Below, piece after piece: positions 59,401 through 64,000 of a stretch of DNA of 64,000 bases. The notes under the pieces were generated by a model. It saw only the letters and a list, made by a program, of their open reading frames with translations. It did not search any database and had not been told where the DNA came from. Numbering within the stretch: position 1 is the first letter of the stretch; every line of letters starts with the position of its first letter. Made by a program: the position numbers and the translations under genes. The DNA comes from Flavobacterium limnosediminis JC2902 (GTDB taxonomy: Bacteria; Bacteroidota; Bacteroidia; Flavobacteriales; Flavobacteriaceae): the NCBI RefSeq assembly GCF_000498535.1, contig NZ_AVGG01000001.1, positions 553,355-617,354 of the forward strand, in the 5' to 3' direction.

Positions 59401-62400
59401 CCGGTTTCAGCAACAACACAAATAACACCTCCTCAATGTGGCGGAACTTTCACTGATGCGGGAGGACCTACAGCGAATTATGCGAACAGTTCGGATATCA
59501 CATGGACGATTTGTCCTACGAATCCGGGAGATGTGGTTACGGTTACTTTTACATCTTTTGATACAGAAGCCAACTGGGATGCATTGTATGTTTTCGATGG
59601 TAACTCTATTGCTGCTCCACAACTTGCCAGTACAAACGGTGCAGGAAATGTACCGGGAGGATTAGCCGGAGGTTATTGGGGAACGGCAGTACCTGGTCCT
59701 TTTACTTCCAGCAGTACTGACGGATGTTTAACATTCCGATTCAGATCAGACACTTCCGGAATAAGAGCAGGTTGGGTCGCCAACGTAACGTGTGCACCGC
59801 CACCAACTTGTCCTAAACCATCTGCTTTAACGGTAACTCAGGTTACATCCACTTCAGCATTATTAGGATGGACGGAAGCGTCAACAGCAACACAATGGCA
59901 GGTATTAGTCCTGCCGGCAGGTTCTCCGGTTCCTGCTCCGGGAACTACAGGAACCGTGGTTAACTCGAATCCTGCCTTAATTACAGGATTGAACCCTAGT
60001 ACGGCTTACACATTTTTCGTAAGTGCGATATGTTCACCGACCGATGCAAGTTATTGGTCTAACGGACTTAATTTCACGACTGCACCGGCAAATGACGAAT
60101 GTGCTTCCGCTACATTCGTTCCTGTGAATGCGAATGCATTCTGTAATCAAACGGTACCGGGTACACTTTCATTGGCTACAGGATCAGTGGGAACACCTAT
60201 TGCACCTTGTCTTGGTACTGCCGATGACGATGTTTGGTATCAGTTTATTGCCAGCAATACTTATCTGAATGTTTCATTGCAGAATGTGGTCGGATCGACA
60301 ACCAATCTGAATTTTGCTGTTTATTCCGGTACATGTGCAGGTTTAACTCAGGTGTTCTGTAGTGCTGCAAATCAGCTAAATGGTACGCTTAACGCATTAA
60401 CTGTTGGGCAAACCTATTACATAAGAGTGTACTCCAATGCGGCTACACCTCAAACAACTACATTTAACGTATGTATTTCAACACCTTCCACGTGTCCTAC
60501 CGCTTCAACGGTTTGTAATATTACTTACGGAAATACTACCGGGGTAACAAGTTTGGGAACCATCGGATGTTTATCAAGTTCTCCTAACCCTACGTATTTC
60601 ACAATTCAGGTGGGAACCACTGGTCCGATTAATTTTGAATTGACACAATCTTCTCCGGGAAGTGCAACACCAAATCTGGATGTTGACTACGCAGCTTGGG
60701 GGCCGTTTACGAGTCAGGCTGCAGGATGTGCCGCCGGTATTCCGTTTATTCCTCCGGTAAATACGAATCCATCGGCCGGAAATCCTCAAGATCACGGTTG
60801 TAGTTATAGTGCTGCACCAATCGAGCAGTTCAACATACCGAATGCACAGGCAGGACAATATTATATTATTCTGATTACTAACTTCTCGAACCAAACCGGT
60901 ACGATCAGTTTAAATCAGATAAATGCAGGAACTCCTGGAGCGGGTACGACGATTTGTTGTCCCGATGCTAATTTCTCTTACAACCCTAGAACGTATTGTA
61001 AAGGAACAAGTGCTAACCCTGTTGCAACGATTGCTACGGGTTCATTTGCCGGAACATTCTCTTGTCCTAACCCGGCGCTTGTTTTTGTTAACACAGCCAC
61101 TGGGGAAGTTAATTTAGCTGCTACACCAGCAGGTAATTATATTATTTATAACACGCTTGCAGCGACGGCTACATGTGCTGTTAAAACCTATTCGTATGTA
61201 ATTACAATCGTAGAACCAATTGTTGCAACGATTGCTTATGCTGCTCCGGCTTATTGTAATAATTTGTCAGGAACTCAGGCGGTTACTGTAACAGGAGCTT
61301 CTGGAGGGACTTTCTCAGTTTCTCCGGTAGGATTGCTTATCAATGCCAACACTGGTGCAATAACTCCTGTTGGAAGTGTTCCGGGAACGTATACTGTATC
61401 GTATAATTTCCCTACTTCTACCGGTTGTGGTACTACTTCATTTACTACTGCGGTTACAATTAACGCTGCACCAAATTCCGCTCCTACGGTAGTACAGCCG
61501 ACTTGTACAACTCCAACGGGCACAATTACGGTTTTACCAACGGGTGCTACCTACGAGTACAGTATTGATGGAGGAACTACATATGTGGCAACCAATGTAT
61601 TCAGCGGTTTATTACCGAATACCTATAACGTAGTAATACGTGATACTGCTACCGGATGTACTTCTGTTTCTACAACGGCAACTGTGAATGCCTTGCCGAA
61701 TGCACCAACAGCACCAACTGTGGCATTAGTTCAGCCAACGTGTATCGGAGGCGGTCAGATAACAGTTACTGCTCCGGTAGATGGACCTGCAACGTATTCC
61801 GACTTGTTTATTTCTGAAGTTACTGATTCTAATGCAGGCGCACTGACTTATATAGAGATCTATAACGGAACAGGCGCAACGGTGAATCTTACCAATTACA
61901 GATTGAAACTTTATAATAACGGTGGTGCTGCCACTTCATGTGACTTTGCCTTAACGGGAACAGTGGCAAATAATGCTGTTCGTATTATTGCTGTTGGAAG
62001 TGCCACAAATCAGGGAGGAGTTGTTCCTCATCAGGTAGTTGCCGGTTGCGGTGGTGTTAATGTGGATGACAATATCCGATTAACCGATACTGCAGGTAAT
62101 GAAATTGACAACTGGGGTAGAAGAGATGGTATTGCATTTACACCAAATAATCTACCAGGTTATACTTACAGAAGACTTCAGACGGCTTCAGCTCCAAGCA
62201 ACTCTTGGAACCCTGCAGACTGGGACGCGTTAAATCCTGAAGTATACACAAATGTCGGAAGTTATACTCCGGCAACAGTAAGCTATCAGTACAGTATTGA
62301 CGGAACTACTTATCAGGCAAGCAACGTCTTTACCAATGTTCCTGTCGGAACGTATAATGTAACTGTTTTAAATGTAGCCACAGGATGTATTTCGACTGTA

Positions 62401-64000
62401 ACCCTTGCGGTTTTAGTTGCGCCTACTGCTCCGGTTGCACCTACAGCAACAGCTACTTCACCAACAACTTGTGCAGTACCTACGGGTAGTATTACTGTAT
62501 CAGCTCCTATTGGTGCAAATTACGAGTACAGTTTAGACGGAACCACATTCCAGGCAGGTGTTACATTCTCAACTTTGCTACCGGGAACTTATAATGTTGT
62601 TGTTAGGGATGTTGCTACAGGATGTATTTCTACGGCAACAACACTAGTCGTAGATCCGGCTCCGGGGTCTCCATCCGCGCCAATAGCTACGGTTACGGTT
62701 CAGCCAACTTGTATAATCACAACCGGAACAATTGTGATAACGGCTCCACTGGGAGGTACGTTAGAATATACCCTTGATGGTGTTACTTATCAGACCAATA
62801 CTACCTTTGGAGGTTTAGCTTCTGGAACGTATACTGTTTCTGTTCGTGACACAGCTTCAGGTTGTATTTCGACAACAACTACCTTGGTTGTGAATCCTAT
62901 TCCTGCAAACCCTGCAGCTCCAACCGCTAGTGTAACTGTGCAACCGAATTGTATCACTACAACAGGAACAATCGTGGTGACGGCTCCAACAGGAGGAACC
63001 TTAGAGTATAGTTTAGATGGAGTGACTTATCAGACTTCTGCAACGTTTGCCGGGTTGACACCAGGTACTTATAACGTTACGGTTCGTGATACGGTTACAG
63101 GATGTGTTTCTTCTGCAACAATGCTTGTGGTAGATCCGATTCCTGCGAATCCGAATGCTCCGTCTGTTACCATTGTCGCTCAACCGACTTGTGCCGTTCC
63201 TTCTGGAACAATTGAAGTAACCGCTCCGCTCGGTGCCAATTATGAATATAGCGTGAACGGAACAACTTATCAGTCAGGAGTTACATTTGCCGGATTGACA
63301 CCAGGTTCCTATAATGTAACAGTTCGTGATACTGCGACAGGCTGTGTTTCTTCAATAACTGTTGTGGTTATTGATCCGACACCGGCAAGTCCTGCAACGC
63401 CTTCTGTAAATGTTACGGTGCAACCAACTTGTGATGCACCAACAGCATCTATTGAAATTACAGCTCCTTTAGGCGCAGGTTATGAGTATAGTCTTGATGC
63501 AGCTGCTTTCCAAGCCGGAGTTACTTTCACCGGATTAGCAGTTGGAACGCATATCGTTACTGTTCGTGATATTGCATCCGGATGTACTTCTCAGGCTTCT
63601 ATTGAGATTATTGGTGCTGTTATTCCTGATGCACCAGGTTTAGTGGTAAACACGCAACCTGTTTGTAATGATCTGACTGGCAGCATTGAGGTACTTTCTC
63701 CTCTGGGTGCAGGATATGAATATTCTTTGAATGGAGGTGTTTATCAGTCTAATCCTGTTTTCACCGGATTGAATGAGGCTATCTACACTGTTTCAGTTAG
63801 AGTTATTTCGACCGGATGTATTTCTCAGGTTGCTTCAATAGATCTTCAGGATGCCGGTTGTGAAATCCCGAGAGGTATTTCCCCTAACGGTGACGGTAAA
63901 AATGATGCATTTGATTTGTCAAGTTTCAATATCACTAAATTGTCTATCTTTAACCGTTACGGAGTGGCGACTTATACATACGGTTCAGGTTACACCGATC
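56464..64000 (+). CDS. Giant modular T9SS-secreted surface adhesin, 3' end missing
   Basis: Over 2,512 codons open to the window edge, no stop seen. Signal peptide MKKITLVIFMLLLSLLGFAQ. Domains in order (residues): choice-of-anchor J/cleaved adhesin (20-199), FnIII (200-292), PPC-like (295-423), FnIII (425-512), second anchor J (519-676), FnIII (673-765), CUB (771-889), FnIII (895-990), CUB (992-1110), FnIII (1115-1210), PPC-like (1212-1343), another beta domain (to 1499), Ig/PKD-like (1503-1676), eight SprB-like repeats (1678-2459), the second split by a lamin-tail-like domain. It then reads GISPNGDGKNDAFDL and FNRYGVATYTYGSGYTD, the start of a T9SS type B (gliding-associated) C-terminal domain. 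Likely exported to the surface by type IX secretion for adhesion or gliding. Confidence 0.93.
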   Translation, partial: MKKITLVIFMLLLSLLGFAQLPEGFESGIPATWSVSNNGVGPASQDWVATNSATYPAHGGTQHALANRGSLPAGATSENWLVTPSVAVPTNGQLRFWTRMTLSGDNGTFYQLRVSTTSQTNQASFTTVQQWTETQLETAMLAGGSTAYNVYGEIVQSLSAYGGQNIYLAFVRVNTNTTAAPATTGDRWLIDDINIVQQCQSPIALNATSVTSTTAQLSWTNVGPATSWDIEMVASPGTPTGIPTVTGVTNPYIYPGLTPGTQYNFYVRSVCGPGNTSPWTGPFIFNTIPLGQACSGPIPVTTLPYTHTSNTGLYGDVVDGSPGASCGITGNFLNGNDVFYSFTPSFTGIVDISMTPTGNNSGVFVYSSCATVGTTCLAGAANTTGGVRNIPNFNVTAGTTYYIVISTSGTPQTIPYILNIQQVNCAQPTALTAVPTQTNATLGWTSTFANFEYVVQPAGTGLPLGSGTPNAGTSVTTPSTLTSNTQYEFYVRADCGGGLYSIWAGPFTFRTLCGPIAVPFFEGFNSDSTTQICWTVANVGADANAWNMDYATTPYEGNQSASIVSSLATNDDWLMSPQLILNGNQRVRYRYRVSSATSPCNFEIKVSTTGTDPANFMTTILPQASYSNVTYLEKTVNMVGISGNVTIGWHVAPGANGSRIFIDAVIVEDIPACPEPMDIAVSGITPNSASINWTPGGTESSWQVVVQPAGSPAPTLPTQGTTVNTPPPFVATPLLGSTTYDVYVLANCGANGPSVWTGPVTFTTLVAPPVCGGTFVDSGGSTANYANNEDLTWTVFPVNAGDVVTVTFTSFNTQANNDALYVFNGNTTAAPQFTSVNGAGTVPGGLAGGYWGTAIPGPFTSSAADGSLTFRFRSSSSTVAAGWVANVTCAPRPTCAAPISLSQSGVTHNSVNLAWNGGDATAWEVIAVPCGSPRPTAATAGWVPAPTNPFTLPGLTGSTCYDFYVRGICSTTDASAVTGPVSATTQITPPQCGGTFTDAGGPTANYANSSDITWTICPTNPGDVVTVTFTSFDTEANWDALYVFDGNSIAAPQLASTNGAGNVPGGLAGGYWGTAVPGPFTSSSTDGCLTFRFRSDTSGIRAGWVANVTCAPPPTCPKPSALTVTQVTSTSALLGWTEASTATQWQVLVLPAGSPVPAPGTTGTVVNSNPALITGLNPSTAYTFFVSAICSPTDASYWSNGLNFTTAPANDECASATFVPVNANAFCNQTVPGTLSLATGSVGTPIAPCLGTADDDVWYQFIASNTYLNVSLQNVVGSTTNLNFAVYSGTCAGLTQVFCSAANQLNGTLNALTVGQTYYIRVYSNAATPQTTTFNVCISTPSTCPTASTVCNITYGNTTGVTSLGTIGCLSSSPNPTYFTIQVGTTGPINFELTQSSPGSATPNLDVDYAAWGPFTSQAAGCAAGIPFIPPVNTNPSAGNPQDHGCSYSAAPIEQFNIPNAQAGQYYIILITNFSNQTGTISLNQINAGTPGAGTTICCPDANFSYNPRTYCKGTSANPVATIATGSFAGTFSCPNPALVFVNTATGEVNLAATPAGNYIIYNTLAATATCAVKTYSYVITIVEPIVATIAYAAPAYCNNLSGTQAVTVTGASGGTFSVSPVGLLINANTGAITPVGSVPGTYTVSYNFPTSTGCGTTSFTTAVTINAAPNSAPTVVQPTCTTPTGTITVLPTGATYEYSIDGGTTYVATNVFSGLLPNTYNVVIRDTATGCTSVSTTATVNALPNAPTAPTVALVQPTCIGGGQITVTAPVDGPATYSDLFISEVTDSNAGALTYIEIYNGTGATVNLTNYRLKLYNNGGAATSCDFALTGTVANNAVRIIAVGSATNQGGVVPHQVVAGCGGVNVDDNIRLTDTAGNEIDNWGRRDGIAFTPNNLPGYTYRRLQTASAPSNSWNPADWDALNPEVYTNVGSYTPATVSYQYSIDGTTYQASNVFTNVPVGTYNVTVLNVATGCISTVTLAVLVAPTAPVAPTATATSPTTCAVPTGSITVSAPIGANYEYSLDGTTFQAGVTFSTLLPGTYNVVVRDVATGCISTATTLVVDPAPGSPSAPIATVTVQPTCIITTGTIVITAPLGGTLEYTLDGVTYQTNTTFGGLASGTYTVSVRDTASGCISTTTTLVVNPIPANPAAPTASVTVQPNCITTTGTIVVTAPTGGTLEYSLDGVTYQTSATFAGLTPGTYNVTVRDTVTGCVSSATMLVVDPIPANPNAPSVTIVAQPTCAVPSGTIEVTAPLGANYEYSVNGTTYQSGVTFAGLTPGSYNVTVRDTATGCVSSITVVVIDPTPASPATPSVNVTVQPTCDAPTASIEITAPLGAGYEYSLDAAAFQAGVTFTGLAVGTHIVTVRDIASGCTSQASIEIIGAVIPDAPGLVVNTQPVCNDLTGSIEVLSPLGAGYEYSLNGGVYQSNPVFTGLNEAIYTVSVRVISTGCISQVASIDLQDAGCEIPRGISPNGDGKNDAFDLSSFNITKLSIFNRYGVATYTYGSGYTD
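58774..59793 (+). repeat. Duplicated CUB module within the adhesin (663-base offset)
   Basis: Both CUB copies begin Cys-Gly-Gly-Thr-Phe (codons at 58774 and 59437) and share long stretches, including GDVVTVTFTSF and GGLAGGYWGTA. The 663-base offset (221 codons) includes the FnIII domain between them. Confidence 0.85.
61495..63840 (+). repeat. Eight SprB-like repeats, five at exact 240-base spacing
   Basis: Units open with QPTC or a variant and contain a YEYSLDGTTYQ-like core and GTYNVTVRDTATGC. Repeat starts are at 61495, 61732, 62461, 62701, 62941, 63181, 63421 and 63655. From 62461 to 63421 the step is exactly 240 bases. The second unit carries a large insertion. Confidence 0.88.
61777..62280 (+). 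other. Lamin-tail-like domain nested in the second SprB-like repeat
   Basis: After QITVTAPVDG the repeat breaks off and reads DLFISEVTDSNAGALTYIEI, YNGTGATVNLTNYRLKLYNN, NIRLTDTAGNEIDNWGRRDG and SNSWNPADWDALNPEVYTNV, as in LTD (lamin tail) domains. It then resumes SYQYSIDGTTYQ, the second half of the repeat. Confidence 0.75.

Noticed and set aside
56516..61523. Short frames on other strands/frames within the adhesin
   Set aside because: All lie inside the long frame, lack signals of their own and are explained by low stop-codon density in repetitive coding DNA.
62461..63660. CRISPR-like regular array
   Set aside because: The 240-base units are coding repeats in frame with the adhesin, without unique spacers.

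Overview
The window looks like a chromosomal segment from a member of the Flavobacteriaceae, most likely Flavobacterium or a close relative. The evidence is the gene content (DUF4175, DUF4837, DUF4349, DUF2480 and DUF3078 families, a SUF cluster with a DUF59/SufT gene, and an adhesin ending in a type IX secretion type B sorting domain), the AT-rich intergenic DNA, and many promoters with the Bacteroidota -7 box TAnnTTTG. There is no sign of an integrated phage, IS element, CRISPR array, tRNA or rRNA. Most genes are conserved housekeeping or envelope genes.

Layout. 1-7.6 kb: the end of glnS, a small membrane-stress-like operon (YtxH, holin-like, small protein), an SPFH protein, two exported proteins and gltX. 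7.6-8.65 kb: a gene-free AT-rich kilobase with a cluster of DnaA-box-like 9-mers, followed by DUF4175, ybeY and mnmG. Three parS-like palindromes lie in and around ybeY-mnmG. Together these suggest the replication origin region, which is an inference. 14.4-24.3 kb: a methyltransferase, an OmpH/Skp-like lipoprotein, a PIF1-like helicase, a large exported MG2-type protein, DoxX, holB, an ORF6N protein and pgk. 24.4-33.2 kb: a LysM lytic transglycosylase, DUF4837 and GNAT genes, then a leftward set with two double-OmpA proteins, a Kup potassium transporter and an S41 protease. 33.2-39 kb: a broken DUF4349 paralogue, an acyltransferase-like membrane protein, DUF4349, rnpA and several small exported proteins, including a PagL-like lipid A deacylase candidate. 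39-44.4 kb: an M1 peptidase, an S8 peptidase lipoprotein, a MarR regulator and an MBL hydrolase.

44.5-55 kb is a complete SUF iron-sulfur cluster assembly locus: sufA-like, sufB, sufC, sufD, two DUF2157-type membrane proteins, sufS, a lipoprotein, sufE, sufT, DUF2480 and DUF3078. A full Bacteroidota promoter precedes it, and short tandem repeats of different kinds sit in its spacers. hflX follows on the other strand.

56.4 kb to the end is one very long open frame (over 2,500 codons, continuing past the window). It encodes a modular surface adhesin with cleaved-adhesin, fibronectin III, CUB, pre-peptidase-like and SprB-like repeats and the start of a T9SS type B C-terminal domain. One SprB-like repeat is split by a lamin-tail-like domain.

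The observations most worth following up are the candidate oriC with its linked parS cluster, the lamin-tail domain nested in a SprB-type repeat, the double-OmpA proteins with a Cys-Cys pair in place of the usual binding-loop residues, and a truncated DUF4349 copy next to a hairpin repeat that recurs elsewhere in the window.
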